DNA from: Clostridia bacterium
Lineage (GTDB): Bacteria > Bacillota > Clostridia > Christensenellales > Pumilibacteraceae
Direction: 5' to 3'
NCBI GenBank assembly: GCA_900767465.1
Contig: CAAGAW010000009.1
Span: forward strand, 186,001 to 250,000
Length of the DNA: 64,000 nt
Positions 16,308-25,725 of the stretch are shown piece by piece; position 1 is the stretch's first letter; the number at the start of each line of letters is the position of its first letter. Made by a program: the position numbers and the translations under genes. The notes below the pieces were generated by a model that ran no database searches, was not told the DNA's origin, and saw nothing but the letters and a program-made list of their open reading frames with translations.

Positions 16308-16919
16308 ATGAAGAAAGGCTTGCTTATAGTCATATCCGGACCGAGCGGCGCGGGTAAAGGTACCGTTTACAACGAGGTGCTTATCCGCCGACCCGAGATT
16401 CAGCGATCGATTTCGGTAACCACGCGCGCCCCGCGCAAAGGCGAAGTGGACGGCGTGCATTACTACTTCCGCACCGAAGAGCAGTACCAGAAGATGATCG
16501 CGGACGGCGCGTTCCTCGAAACCGCAGCCGTTTACAGCAATTATTACGGAACGCCCAAAGCACCCGTTTACGAAAAACTCGCCAAAGGTCAGGACGTAAT
16601 GTTCGAAATCGATACGCTCGGCGCGAAACAGATCAAAAAAATCTATCCCGACGCGGTTACGATTTTCATTATTCCGCCGTCGTTCGAGGTTCTCGAAAAG
16701 CGGCTTCGCGACCGCGGCACGGACTCGGAAGAGAGTATCCGCCGTCGCCTCTCGTGCGCAAAAAGCGAACTTGCGAAATACAAACAGTTCGATTATATCG
16801 TGTTCAACGACGATCTCGAAACGGCAATCGGAAAGACGCTTGCGATAATCGAAGCGGAAAAAAGCAGGATATCGCGCAACGAGGCGGTAATTATCGACTA
16901 CCTCAACACCAAACACTGA
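16308..16919 (+). CDS. gmk: Guanylate kinase
   Basis: 203 residues, phosphorylates GMP to GDP using ATP. The start is MKKGLLIVISGPSGAGKG, preceded by AAAGGAG. P-loop GPSGAGKGT (residues about 10-18), GMP-binding VTTRAPRKGEVDGVHYYF, the EIDTLGAKQIK segment and the lid RGTDSEESIRRRL. Standard length. Between yicC and rpoZ as in many Firmicutes. Confidence 0.97.
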   Translation: MKKGLLIVISGPSGAGKGTVYNEVLIRRPEIQRSISVTTRAPRKGEVDGVHYYFRTEEQYQKMIADGAFLETAAVYSNYYGTPKAPVYEKLAKGQDVMFEIDTLGAKQIKKIYPDAVTIFIIPPSFEVLEKRLRDRGTDSEESIRRRLSCAKSELAKYKQFDYIVFNDDLETAIGKTLAIIEAEKSRISRNEAVIIDYLNTKH

Positions 16920-16949
16920 AATACGTTTTATTAGGAGAATATAAACCTT

Positions 16950-17147
16950 ATGATGATCGATCCCCCCATTGATAAACTCGTGGACAAAATCGGCTGCAAG
17001 TACGCGCTCGTAATCGTTACGGCAAAGCGCGCACGTTTCCTTCTCGACAAGAAACTCGACATGCTCGAATCCACCGGCGAGAACCCCATTTCTTACGCGG
17101 CGAAAGAACTTTACGAAGGTTCCGTGGTCGCGGAAAACGAGGACTGA
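16950..17147 (+). CDS. rpoZ: RNA polymerase omega subunit
   Basis: 65 residues, the small subunit that helps assemble RNA polymerase through the beta-prime chain. The conserved core KYALVIVTAKRAR is present (near 22-34), followed by ENPISYAAKELYEGSV. Two adjacent ATG codons (16950, 16953) follow an AGGAG site; either could start. The stop is immediately followed by the TTG start of coaBC. Confidence 0.92.
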   Translation: MMIDPPIDKLVDKIGCKYALVIVTAKRARFLLDKKLDMLESTGENPISYAAKELYEGSVVAENED

Positions 17148-18329
17148 TTGAATCTTTCCGGAAAAAACGCGGTAGTTTGCGTCACCGGCGGAATAGCCGC
17201 GTATAAGACGTGTCACGTCGTGAGTTCGCTTAGAAAAGCGGGCGCACGCGTTTTCGTCGTTATGACGAAAAACGCCACCGAGTTCGTTACGCCGCTCACG
17301 TTCGAGACGTTAAGCGGGAACAGAGTGGTAACGGACACGTTCGACCGCGACTTCGAGTGGGAAGTCGAACACGTTTCGCTTGCCAAAAAAGCGGATATTT
17401 TTATCGTTGCTCCCATGACGGCGGACTTCGCGGCGAAACTCGCGCGCGGGATCGCGGACGATTTCGCGTCCACAACCGCGCTCGCGATGAAATGCCCCAT
17501 GCTTCTTGCTCCCGCGATGAACGTAAACATGATAACCGCCGAGGCGTACGAGGAAAACGAAAAGATACTTCGCGGACGCGGAGCGCATTTCGTGGAAAGC
17601 GGAAGCGGATTCCTTGCCTGCGGCGACGTGGGAAAGGGCAGAATGGCAGAGCCCGACGAGATAGTCAAAGCGGCGTTCGATATTCTGATACCCAAGCCCG
17701 ATTACGACGGAAAAACCGTACTCGTTACGGCAGGCGGCACGAGCGAGCCGATCGACCCCGTGCGCTTTATAACCAACCGGTCAAGCGGAAAAATGGGCGT
17801 TGCTATCGCGGCGAAAGCACTCGGGCGCGGCGCAAAAGTCATACTCGTTGCCGGCAATATCTCGGTACCCGTTCCGGACGGAGTCGAGCGGATCGACGTA
17901 ACCACCACGGAGGAAATGTACGACGCGGTTTTAGGCAATCTCGACCGCGCGGACGTTGTGATAAAAGCCGCAGCCCCCGCGGATTATAAGGTCGCAAAAG
18001 TCTCGGACAAGAAGATAAAATCGGACGAACTAACGCTTAAACTCAAAAAAAATCCGGACATCGCCGCCGCAGTGGGCAAGATCAAGGGCGACAAAAAACT
18101 CGTGATTTTCAGCGCGGAAACGAACGATTGCGAGGCTAACGCGCGCGCAAAACTCAAAAAGAAAAACGCGGATATGGTCGTGCTTAACGACGTTACAAAA
18201 AAAGGCGCGGGTTTTAATACGGACACCAACGTCGTAACGGTGATAACCCGCGACGACGAAAAGGAATTCGGTTTACTCGACAAGACCGTGATTGCCGACC
18301 TTTTGCTCGACGAAATCGGTAAACTCTGA
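17148..18329 (+). CDS. coaBC: Bifunctional phosphopantothenoylcysteine decarboxylase / synthetase
   Basis: 393 residues, two steps of coenzyme A synthesis. The N-terminal flavoprotein CoaC domain has VTGGIAAYKT, the active-site His of EHVSLAKKAD, PAMNVNM and the substrate clamp GFLACGDVGKGRM. The C-terminal CoaB domain (from about residue 185) has VTAGGTSEPIDPVRFITNRS and the dimer/nucleotide motif SSGKMG. Starts at TTG directly after the rpoZ stop with a GAGG site inside rpoZ, so it is translationally coupled. Its stop shares a base with the priA start. Confidence 0.96.
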   Translation: MNLSGKNAVVCVTGGIAAYKTCHVVSSLRKAGARVFVVMTKNATEFVTPLTFETLSGNRVVTDTFDRDFEWEVEHVSLAKKADIFIVAPMTADFAAKLARGIADDFASTTALAMKCPMLLAPAMNVNMITAEAYEENEKILRGRGAHFVESGSGFLACGDVGKGRMAEPDEIVKAAFDILIPKPDYDGKTVLVTAGGTSEPIDPVRFITNRSSGKMGVAIAAKALGRGAKVILVAGNISVPVPDGVERIDVTTTEEMYDAVLGNLDRADVVIKAAAPADYKVAKVSDKKIKSDELTLKLKKNPDIAAAVGKIKGDKKLVIFSAETNDCEANARAKLKKKNADMVVLNDVTKKGAGFNTDTNVVTVITRDDEKEFGLLDKTVIADLLLDEIGKL

Positions 18330-20524
18330 TGGTCGCGGAAGTTATAGCAGACATAAGCAGCAGCGAAATCGACAGGATTTTCGACTACGAAATCGGCTCG
18401 CTCGAAATAGGGGCGGGCTTTCGCGTGCTTGTACCTTTCGGCAGATTCGAGACGGAAGGGTACGTCGTCGCAGTCAAGGAAAAGAGCGAATACCCAAACC
18501 TGAAACCGATTATACGCGCGCTTGACGACAAAGCCGTCATTTCCGAAGAAATGCTCGCGCTTATGGATTATATGACCGATCGGTACCACCTGCGCAAAGC
18601 GGACGTGTTACGGTTGTTTATTCCCGCTCAGATGCGCGGCGGCAGAGTAAAGGAACTTACGGTAAAGTACGCGCGACTTGCGGACGAATATCGTAACGCC
18701 GATCCGTCGGGATTCATAAAACCGTCTGCTACCGCGCAGAACGATCTGTTCTGGTATTTGCAGGAAACGCAGCGCGAAAGCGTTACCGAACTCAACAAAA
18801 ACTTTTCGGCAGCCGCGCTCCGTAACCTTATCGCGCGCGGAATCGTCGTGACGGAAACGGAGGAATCGCTCCGCACGCCGTACTCGGATATAAGCGAATG
18901 CGCCGCGAAAAAAATTTCGCTTACTCCCGCGCAGTCTGCCGTGGTCGAAAGCATAGGCAGGGGCGAACACGCGACTTATCTTCTTCACGGCGTGACGGGA
19001 AGCGGTAAAACCGAAGTGTATATGCACGCCATTTCCGAGGCGCTTGCAAAAGGCAAAAACGCCATAATGCTCGTACCCGAAATTTCGCTTACTCCGCAGG
19101 TACTTAAAGCGTTCCGCGCGAGGTTCGGCGACGACGTCGCTTTGCTTCACAGCGGGCTTGGCGCAGGCGAACGGTTCGATGAATGGCGGCGACTTCTGGA
19201 CGGAAGAGCGCGCGTTGCGGTAGGTGCGAGAAGCGCGATATTCGCGCCGCTTAACAACGTCGGACTTATCATTATCGACGAAGAGCACGATTCGAGTTAC
19301 GTTTCCGAGTCGAATCCGCGTTACATAACTCACGAGGTTGCGGGATTCCGCGCGAAATACAACGATTGCTCGCTCGTTCTGGGCAGCGCGACGCCGTCGA
19401 TAGAATCGTATTATAAGGCTTCGCAAGGAGAATACAGGCTCCTGAAACTTCCCGAACGAATCAATCGCCGCGCGCTTCCCGAAATTCAGATCGTGAATAT
19501 GTGCAAGGAAGTGTACGCCGGCAACAACGGTATGTTCTCGCGTCTTTTGGTCGAGGAACTCCGCGAGTGTCTCGACAAAGGCGAGCAGGCGATTATCTTT
19601 ATCAACCGCCGCGGGTATTCGTCGTACATGATGTGCCGCAGTTGCGGTTACGTACCAAAATGCGAGCGTTGCGACGTTTCGCTTGTGTATCACAAGGACG
19701 AAGGCGTATTGAAATGCCACTATTGCGGCAACCGTTACGCCGTCCTCGACGAGTGTCCGCAATGCCATTCGCCCGCCATAAAAATGGGGTATATCGGAAC
19801 TCAGACCGTCGTCGAAAAGTTGCACGAACTTTTCCCGTCCGCGAAAATTCTCCGCATGGACAACGATACGACGCGCGGCAAAGACGCTCACGTGAGCATT
19901 TTGGGCGAATTTGCGGCAAAAAAAGCAAACATACTCGTCGGAACGCAGATGATCGTGAAAGGTCACGATTTTCCGGACGTTACGCTCGTCGGAATCGTGG
20001 ACGCGGATATGAGCCTCCATTTTGCCGATTACCGCGCGGCCGAACGGACTTATCAGTTGATAACGCAGGTCGCCGGCAGAGCGGGTCGCGACGAAAAGCC
20101 GGGCAGAGTCGTCCTCCAGACCTTTACGCCCAATCATTACGTTTATAAATTCGCGGTAACCAACAATTACGTCGGGTTTTACGAAAAGGAAGTCAATCTC
20201 CGCGAAGTTACGAAATATCCGCCGTTCTCGCGGATAATCCGCGTGCTTGTAAGTTCGGAAAGCGAAGAACTCGCCGGAAGAGTGCTTAAAGGGATTTTTG
20301 ACGAGATAACCGGATTAAGCAGGCAATATCGGCAGAATTTCGCGTATTTTGCGGCAATGAAGTCGCCGCTTAAAAAAATTCAGGACAAATTCCGCGTACA
20401 GGTCCTTGCCCGCATTACGGGAAACGAGGACGAAATAACGAAAAAGATTTACGAAATCGTAGATAAATACACCGTGCCGAAAGCGACGGTTTTCGTAGAA
20501 GTGAATCCGAATAATCTGGGATGA
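18329..20524 (+). CDS. priA: Primosomal replication restart helicase PriA
   Basis: 731 residues. It rebuilds replisomes at collapsed forks. N-terminal 3' DNA-binding domain, Walker A GVTGSGKTEVY (near residue 220), DEEH box (IIIDEEHDSSY, near 313) and helicase motifs VGTQMIVKGHDFP and QVAGRAGR. A Cys-rich double zinc module (CRSCG..CERC..CHYCG..CPQC, about 435-485) is complete. The start ATG overlaps the coaBC stop by one base. Confidence 0.97.
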   Translation: MVAEVIADISSSEIDRIFDYEIGSLEIGAGFRVLVPFGRFETEGYVVAVKEKSEYPNLKPIIRALDDKAVISEEMLALMDYMTDRYHLRKADVLRLFIPAQMRGGRVKELTVKYARLADEYRNADPSGFIKPSATAQNDLFWYLQETQRESVTELNKNFSAAALRNLIARGIVVTETEESLRTPYSDISECAAKKISLTPAQSAVVESIGRGEHATYLLHGVTGSGKTEVYMHAISEALAKGKNAIMLVPEISLTPQVLKAFRARFGDDVALLHSGLGAGERFDEWRRLLDGRARVAVGARSAIFAPLNNVGLIIIDEEHDSSYVSESNPRYITHEVAGFRAKYNDCSLVLGSATPSIESYYKASQGEYRLLKLPERINRRALPEIQIVNMCKEVYAGNNGMFSRLLVEELRECLDKGEQAIIFINRRGYSSYMMCRSCGYVPKCERCDVSLVYHKDEGVLKCHYCGNRYAVLDECPQCHSPAIKMGYIGTQTVVEKLHELFPSAKILRMDNDTTRGKDAHVSILGEFAAKKANILVGTQMIVKGHDFPDVTLVGIVDADMSLHFADYRAAERTYQLITQVAGRAGRDEKPGRVVLQTFTPNHYVYKFAVTNNYVGFYEKEVNLREVTKYPPFSRIIRVLVSSESEELAGRVLKGIFDEITGLSRQYRQNFAYFAAMKSPLKKIQDKFRVQVLARITGNEDEITKKIYEIVDKYTVPKATVFVEVNPNNLG

Positions 20525-20534
20525 GGTTTGTATT

Positions 20535-20990
20535 ATGGCAACGAGAAATATAGTAAAGATCGGCGATCCGATTTTGAGAGAGAAATGCAGAGAAGTCACG
20601 ACGTTTGACGACCGTCTCGGTCAGCTTATCGACGACATGACCGAAACGATGTTCAAAGCCGAGGGCGTGGGGCTTGCCGCGCCGCAGGTCGGTATCTTAA
20701 AGCGCGTCTGCGTTGTGTGCGTGGACGGCGAAACGGTTTACGAACTCGTAAATCCCGTCATCGTCCGCGCTTCGGGCAGCCAGACCGGAACGGAAGGATG
20801 TCTCAGTATTCCCGGGCGCAGCGGGCAGGTGGAAAGACCCAAAAAAATCGCAGTCGAAGCGTTTAACCGCAATGGAGACGCAGTAAAATACAAGGTCGAA
20901 GGGTTTGCGGCGGTTGCGTTCTGTCACGAAATAGACCATCTCGACGGGATTATGTATATCGACAAAATGATAAGCGAGGACTTTGAATGA
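20535..20990 (+). CDS. def: Peptide deformylase
   Basis: 151 residues, removes the formyl group from new protein N-termini. Three metal-site motifs are present: GVGLAAPQVG (near 44), EGCLSIPG (Cys ligand, near 90) and HEIDHLDG (two His ligands, near 131). Short type 1-like form. The stop overlaps the fmt start (ATGA), the classic def-fmt pair. Confidence 0.97.
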   Translation: MATRNIVKIGDPILREKCREVTTFDDRLGQLIDDMTETMFKAEGVGLAAPQVGILKRVCVVCVDGETVYELVNPVIVRASGSQTGTEGCLSIPGRSGQVERPKKIAVEAFNRNGDAVKYKVEGFAAVAFCHEIDHLDGIMYIDKMISEDFE

Positions 20991-21895
20991 AAATAGTTTT
21001 TCTCGGAACCCCGGCTTTTGCCGCTTCGGTTTTGCGCGCGCTTGCGGGTAAATACGAAGTCGCTGCGGCGGTATGCCAGCCCGATCGCGAAAAAGACCGC
21101 AAAGGCAGGATTATTCCGTGCGCGGTGAAAACGTGCGCCGAGAGTCTCGGCATACCCGTATATCAGTTTGAAAAGATACGGCGCGACGGTGTAGAAACTT
21201 TGCGTTCGCTCGCTCCCGATCTTATGGTGACTGCGGCGTACGGGCAGATACTTTCGCAGGAAATTCTCGATATACCGCGGCTCGGTACGCTCAACGTTCA
21301 CGGATCGATACTTCCCGCATATCGCGGAAGCGCGCCTATTCAGCGTGCGATCGCGGACGGACTCGACGAAACGGGCGTTACCATTATGCGGACGGACGCG
21401 GGTATGGATACGGGCGATATTCTGTCGGTTAAAAAAGTCGGAATCGACGAAAACGATTACGCGGACGACGTGTACGAAAAACTCGCCGTTGCGGGCTCCG
21501 GTCTTTTACTCGATACCGTCGACGGATACGCGGACGGAACGATTAAACCCGTTCCGCAGGACAGCGACGCGGCTACTTACGCTCCGCCGCTTAAAAAGGA
21601 AGAATTCGTTATCGATTTTACGCGTACCGCACGTGAAGTGAGAAACCGTATCCGCGGTTTCGGTTTCGGCGTTTGCACGCTCGGCGGAACTCCGCTTAAA
21701 GTTTATCGGCTCGATCGGGTCGAAGGCAGAGGCAGGGCGGGCGAAGTTCTGAGCGCGGACAAAAAGGGGATAGTCGTTGCGTGCGGCGAAGGTGCGGTAA
21801 GATTTACCGAACTTCAACTCAGCGGCAAAAAGCGCATGGGCGCGGCGGATTTCCTTAACGGAACGTCGCTGCCCGTCGGTACGATTTTACGGTGA
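20987..21895 (+). CDS. fmt: Methionyl-tRNA formyltransferase
   Basis: 302 residues, formylates initiator Met-tRNA using 10-formyl-THF. Starts MKIVFLGTPAFAASVL. Catalytic loop NVHGSILPAYRGSAPIQRAI and AGMDTGDIL are present; the C-terminal OB-like domain carries RIRGFGFGV. Normal family length is about 310. Coupled with def upstream and rsmB downstream. Confidence 0.97.
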   Translation: MKIVFLGTPAFAASVLRALAGKYEVAAAVCQPDREKDRKGRIIPCAVKTCAESLGIPVYQFEKIRRDGVETLRSLAPDLMVTAAYGQILSQEILDIPRLGTLNVHGSILPAYRGSAPIQRAIADGLDETGVTIMRTDAGMDTGDILSVKKVGIDENDYADDVYEKLAVAGSGLLLDTVDGYADGTIKPVPQDSDAATYAPPLKKEEFVIDFTRTAREVRNRIRGFGFGVCTLGGTPLKVYRLDRVEGRGRAGEVLSADKKGIVVACGEGAVRFTELQLSGKKRMGAADFLNGTSLPVGTILR

Positions 21896-21899
21896 ACCG

Positions 21900-23171
21900 A
21901 TGAATACGCTTGACAGGAACATTATAGTTTATAACGCGCTTTGCAAGGTTTTTCGCGAGGGTGCGTACGCGTCGATCTCGCTCGGCGAATTTATCGACGG
22001 ACTCGATCCGCGCGACGCGGCGTACGTTACGCGGGTTTACTACGGCGTGATTTCAAAAAGCGTCGAACTCGATTACGTTATCGGCAAGCTTACGACCAAA
22101 AAACCTAAACCCGCCGCCATGATCGCGCTTAAAATCGGAATCTATATGCTTCGGTATATGGACGAGCCGGATTACGCGGTCGTCAACACTCAAACCGAAC
22201 TTATGAAAAAGATCGGCAAACGTGAACTCGGCGGATTCGTGAACGCCGTTCTTCGCCGCTCGGACGAAGTTAAACTTCCGATCTCGGACAAGAACGTCGC
22301 GCGCGAAATATCGGTGAATTACTCGTGTCCCGAATGGATCGTGAAATTGCTGTTGTCCGATCACGGCGAGAGGTTTACGCGTGAATTTTTAAGCGCAAAA
22401 CTCGACGAAAGACCGCACGTCCGCATAAACGAACGCAAGATTACGGACGAGGAGTGGCAAAAGAAAATCGCCGGCGAATACGAAAAGACCGATTGCGGGT
22501 ACTACGCGTCGGTGCGCGCGCTTAAACCGATCGACAAAACGCTTTACACCGTGCAGTCGCGCTCGTCCGCGCTTGCCGCGGAAATTTACGCTTGCGGCAT
22601 TGCGGATAAGCCGAAAATACTCGATCTTTGCGCGGCTCCCGGGGGGAAAGCGGTATACCTTGCTTATCTTACCGGCGGCGAGGTTACGGCTTGCGATATT
22701 CACCCGCACAGAGTGGATCTTATCCGTTCGTACGCCGAGCGTATGGGCGAGAAAGTTAACGCCGTTATAAACGACGCTACGGTTATAAACAACGAGTGGA
22801 TCGGAGCGTTCGATCTCGTCGTGTGCGACGTGCCGTGCAGCGGGCTTGGCGTTATTCACTCGAAACCGGATATTCTGCTTTCGCGCGACGCGGATGATAT
22901 CGACGCGCTCGTCGGCGTTCAGTCGAAAATACTTCGCGCGGCTGCCTCTTACGTCGGAAAAGGCGGCAGGTTGTGCTATTCGACCTGTACGGTCGTAAAC
23001 GAGGAAAACGAAGGCGTCGTGAACGCATTTTTGAAAGAAAACCCGAATTTTTCGGCAGAGCCTATCGCTTTTGACAAAGTAAAGGCGGGTGCGGACGGAT
23101 TCGTAAGAATTTATCCGCAATCGGACGGAACGGACGGATTTTTCGTCGCATCGCTAAGGAGAATCGAATGA
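21900..23171 (+). CDS. rsmB: 16S rRNA m5C967 methyltransferase
   Basis: 423 residues. N-terminal NusB-like RNA-binding domain (to about 150), then a Rossmann methyltransferase with the SAM motif LDLCAAPGGKAVYLA (near 240) and two catalytic cysteines in DVPCSGLGV and YSTCTV. Uses SAM to methylate C967 of 16S rRNA. Four bases separate it from fmt and its stop overlaps rlmN. Confidence 0.95.
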   Translation: MNTLDRNIIVYNALCKVFREGAYASISLGEFIDGLDPRDAAYVTRVYYGVISKSVELDYVIGKLTTKKPKPAAMIALKIGIYMLRYMDEPDYAVVNTQTELMKKIGKRELGGFVNAVLRRSDEVKLPISDKNVAREISVNYSCPEWIVKLLLSDHGERFTREFLSAKLDERPHVRINERKITDEEWQKKIAGEYEKTDCGYYASVRALKPIDKTLYTVQSRSSALAAEIYACGIADKPKILDLCAAPGGKAVYLAYLTGGEVTACDIHPHRVDLIRSYAERMGEKVNAVINDATVINNEWIGAFDLVVCDVPCSGLGVIHSKPDILLSRDADDIDALVGVQSKILRAAASYVGKGGRLCYSTCTVVNEENEGVVNAFLKENPNFSAEPIAFDKVKAGADGFVRIYPQSDGTDGFFVASLRRIE

Positions 23172-24205
23172 TACTTGCAGATTTAACGTACGAAGAAGTC
23201 GAAAAACTCGCGGCGGATCTCGGCGTTCCGTCGTATAGGGCAAAACAACTTTACGCCCATATCACGCGCTTTGACGAGTACGACGAAATGAGCGATCTTC
23301 CCGCCGCTTTCCGCGAAAAACTCAAATCGCTTTACGCCGCGCGCGGGGTCGGAATCGAAAAGAAACTCGTTTCGCGCGACGGAACGGAAAAATATCTTTA
23401 TCGCCTTACCGACGGCAATATTATCGAGGGCGCGTTTATGAAGCAGTCGTACGGCAATACGCTTTGCGTTTCCACGCAGGTGGGGTGCCGTATGGGGTGT
23501 GCTTTCTGCGCGTCGGGGATAGGCGGACTCGTCCGTAATCTTACGGCGGGAGAGATTCTCTCGCAGGTGCTTTGCGTAAACCGCGAGGCAGGCGGCAACG
23601 CCAAAATGCGAGCCGTAACGAACGTCGTGCTTATGGGCAGCGGCGAACCGCTCGATAACTACGACGAAGTTACGAAATTCATACGTCTGCTTTCGTCCGA
23701 GAAGGGACTCGATATGTCCGAGCGTAACATATCTCTTTCTACGTGCGGACTCGTCGAAAACGTGTATCGTCTTGCCGACGACGGTTTTGCCGTAACGCTT
23801 ACTTTCTCGCTTCACGCAAGCGACGACGAGGCGCGGCGTAAGGTAATGCCGATCGCGAACAAGTATTCGATCGCGGAAATCGTAAAAGCCGCGAAATACT
23901 ATTTCGAAAAAACGGGACGCCGCGTGATTTTCGAATACACGATGATTAAGGGCGTGAATATGAATCACTTCGACGCAAAACGGCTCAGCGAGATTCTTCG
24001 CGGTTTTCCGTGCCACGTCAACCTCATTATGCTCAATCCCGTAAAAGAGAAAAACCTTACCGGCTGTACGAAAGAAGAGGGAGAGAGGTTTATGAAAAAA
24101 CTCAACGAAATGGGCGTAAGCGCGACGATTCGCAAGTCCAAAGGCTCGGACGTCGGCGGAGCGTGCGGACAACTGAGGCGGAGTTACGTAAATGAAAAAG
24201 CGTAG
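23168..24205 (+). CDS. rlmN: Radical SAM 23S rRNA/tRNA adenine C2-methyltransferase
   Basis: 345 residues. Radical SAM cluster motif CRMGCAFC (CxxxCxxC, near 110-117) within VSTQVGCRMGC. SAM-binding LMGSGEPLDNY and SLSTCGLV. C-terminal catalytic Cys in GGACGQL. Methylates A2503 of 23S rRNA and A37 of some tRNAs. Starts with ATGA overlap onto rsmB. The prpC-prkC phosphatase-kinase pair that follows rlmN in B. subtilis is absent; rsgA starts inside the rlmN end instead. Confidence 0.96.
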   Translation: MILADLTYEEVEKLAADLGVPSYRAKQLYAHITRFDEYDEMSDLPAAFREKLKSLYAARGVGIEKKLVSRDGTEKYLYRLTDGNIIEGAFMKQSYGNTLCVSTQVGCRMGCAFCASGIGGLVRNLTAGEILSQVLCVNREAGGNAKMRAVTNVVLMGSGEPLDNYDEVTKFIRLLSSEKGLDMSERNISLSTCGLVENVYRLADDGFAVTLTFSLHASDDEARRKVMPIANKYSIAEIVKAAKYYFEKTGRRVIFEYTMIKGVNMNHFDAKRLSEILRGFPCHVNLIMLNPVKEKNLTGCTKEEGERFMKKLNEMGVSATIRKSKGSDVGGACGQLRRSYVNEKA

Positions 24206-25067
24206 AGCGAGGGTGATTTCGCATAATTCCGACCGTTTCGGTGTCGACGAAAACGGCAAAACGCTATTCGTTCGGGCGCGCGGTAAATTAAAGCGCGACG
24301 GAGAACTGCTCGTCGGCGATTTCGTCGAACTTTCGGATTCGGACGGCGAAACGGTAATAACCAAGGTTTGTCCGAGGTCGAACTCGCTTATTCGTCCGGC
24401 TGTCGCAAACGTGGACGCGATAGTCGCGGTTATCGCTCCGTCGCCCGAACCGGACCTTGCGCTCGTCGATAAAATGCTCGTAAACTGTAAGCGCGCCGGT
24501 GTAGATTGCGTTATTTGTATTAACAAAAGCGATCTCGGCGGAGTAGGTCCGGGCGAAATCGAAAAGCAGTACGGCTCCGACGCGTCGGCGGTGGTTGAAA
24601 CTTGTGCCCGGCGCGGCGAGATAAGCGAACTCGTTGCGGCGATACGCGGAAAACTCGTATGTTTTGCCGGACAGTCGGGAGTGGGGAAATCTACGCTCGT
24701 AAACGCGCTTACGGGCGAAGATCGGCACAAAACGGGAGAGATAAGCGAAAAGATTATGCGCGGCAAAAATACCACGACTTCGGCGCGGATAGTAAACGCC
24801 GGCGACGGAATAACAGTAATCGATACCCCCGGGTTTTCGATGCTCGACGCGTTCGAGGAAGATTACCGTTCGCTTGCGACGTACTACGACGAATACGTGG
24901 CTCTTGCCGACGGGTGCAAATTCCACCCGTGCACGCATACTACGGAACCCGACTGCGCGGTAAAACGCGCCGTTTCCGACGGTCGGCTTAACCGCGATAG
25001 GTACGAACGGTACCTTACGATATTCGAAGAACTTAAAACCGCTTATAAAAACTTCGGGAGGAAGTAA
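24192..25067 (+). CDS. rsgA: Ribosome small subunit GTPase RsgA
   Basis: 291 residues. N-terminal OB fold, then a circularly permuted GTPase with motifs in the order G4 (INKSDL), G1 (GQSGVGKSTLVN) and G3 (DTPGF). A C-terminal zinc module has CKFHPCTHTTEPDC. Acts in 30S maturation. It overlaps rlmN by 14 bases and precedes rpe by one base. Confidence 0.96.
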   Translation: MKKRRARVISHNSDRFGVDENGKTLFVRARGKLKRDGELLVGDFVELSDSDGETVITKVCPRSNSLIRPAVANVDAIVAVIAPSPEPDLALVDKMLVNCKRAGVDCVICINKSDLGGVGPGEIEKQYGSDASAVVETCARRGEISELVAAIRGKLVCFAGQSGVGKSTLVNALTGEDRHKTGEISEKIMRGKNTTTSARIVNAGDGITVIDTPGFSMLDAFEEDYRSLATYYDEYVALADGCKFHPCTHTTEPDCAVKRAVSDGRLNRDRYERYLTIFEELKTAYKNFGRK

Positions 25068-25068
25068 A

Positions 25069-25725
25069 ATGAACAAACTTTATATTGCGCCGTCCATACT
25101 CAGCGCGGACTTTGCCAAAATGGGCGAGGAAGTGGAAAGAATAACCGCGGCGGGTGCGGATATAATACACTGCGACGTTATGGACGGACTTTTCGTTCCG
25201 AATATCAGTTTCGGTCCGAAGATGGTTGCCGATATTCGTCCGCACACCGATCTCGAACTTGACGTGCATCTTATGGTTCACCGTCCGGAGCGGTACATCG
25301 ACGTGTACGCAAAAGCGGGCGCGGACTATATTACCGTGCATTACGAGGCTTGCGGCGCGCTCCGCGAAACTCTTGCGCGTATACGCGCGCTCGGTAAAAA
25401 GAACGGTCTCGTAATAAGTCCGGACACTCCCGCCGAGGTCGTTTTCGACTATCTGGACGAAACGGATATGATTCTGGTTATGAGCGTGTATCCGGGGTTC
25501 GGCGGACAAAAGTTTATTCCGTCGGCAGTCGGCAAACTTGAAAAAATTTCTGCCGAAATCAAACGTCGCGGCTTGAAAACGCGGCTTGAAATCGACGGCG
25601 GAATCAACGCCGAAACGATAAAAGCCGTAAAGGCGGCGGGCGCGGATACGATCGTCGCGGGGTCGTCCGTTTTCGGCGCAAAAGACGCGCGGGTCGCAAT
25701 GGACGAACTTCGGAGCGCGAAATGA
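25069..25725 (+). CDS. rpe: Ribulose-phosphate 3-epimerase
   Basis: 218 residues, TIM-barrel enzyme interconverting ribulose-5-P and xylulose-5-P. Signature segments: IAPSILSADFA, IHCDVMDGLFVPNISFGP (metal His/Asp), DVHLMVHRPERYI, MSVYPGFGGQKFIP and EIDGGIN. Strong GGGAGG site. Overlaps thiN by four bases. Confidence 0.97.
   Translation: MNKLYIAPSILSADFAKMGEEVERITAAGADIIHCDVMDGLFVPNISFGPKMVADIRPHTDLELDVHLMVHRPERYIDVYAKAGADYITVHYEACGALRETLARIRALGKKNGLVISPDTPAEVVFDYLDETDMILVMSVYPGFGGQKFIPSAVGKLEKISAEIKRRGLKTRLEIDGGINAETIKAVKAAGADTIVAGSSVFGAKDARVAMDELRSAK

Noticed and set aside
18608..20137. 509-codon minus-strand frame opposite priA
   Set aside because: Shadow of priA; no start signal and no recognisable domain.
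23183..24775. 530-codon minus-strand frame opposite rlmN and rsgA
   Set aside because: It crosses two conserved genes antisense and has no ribosome binding site.
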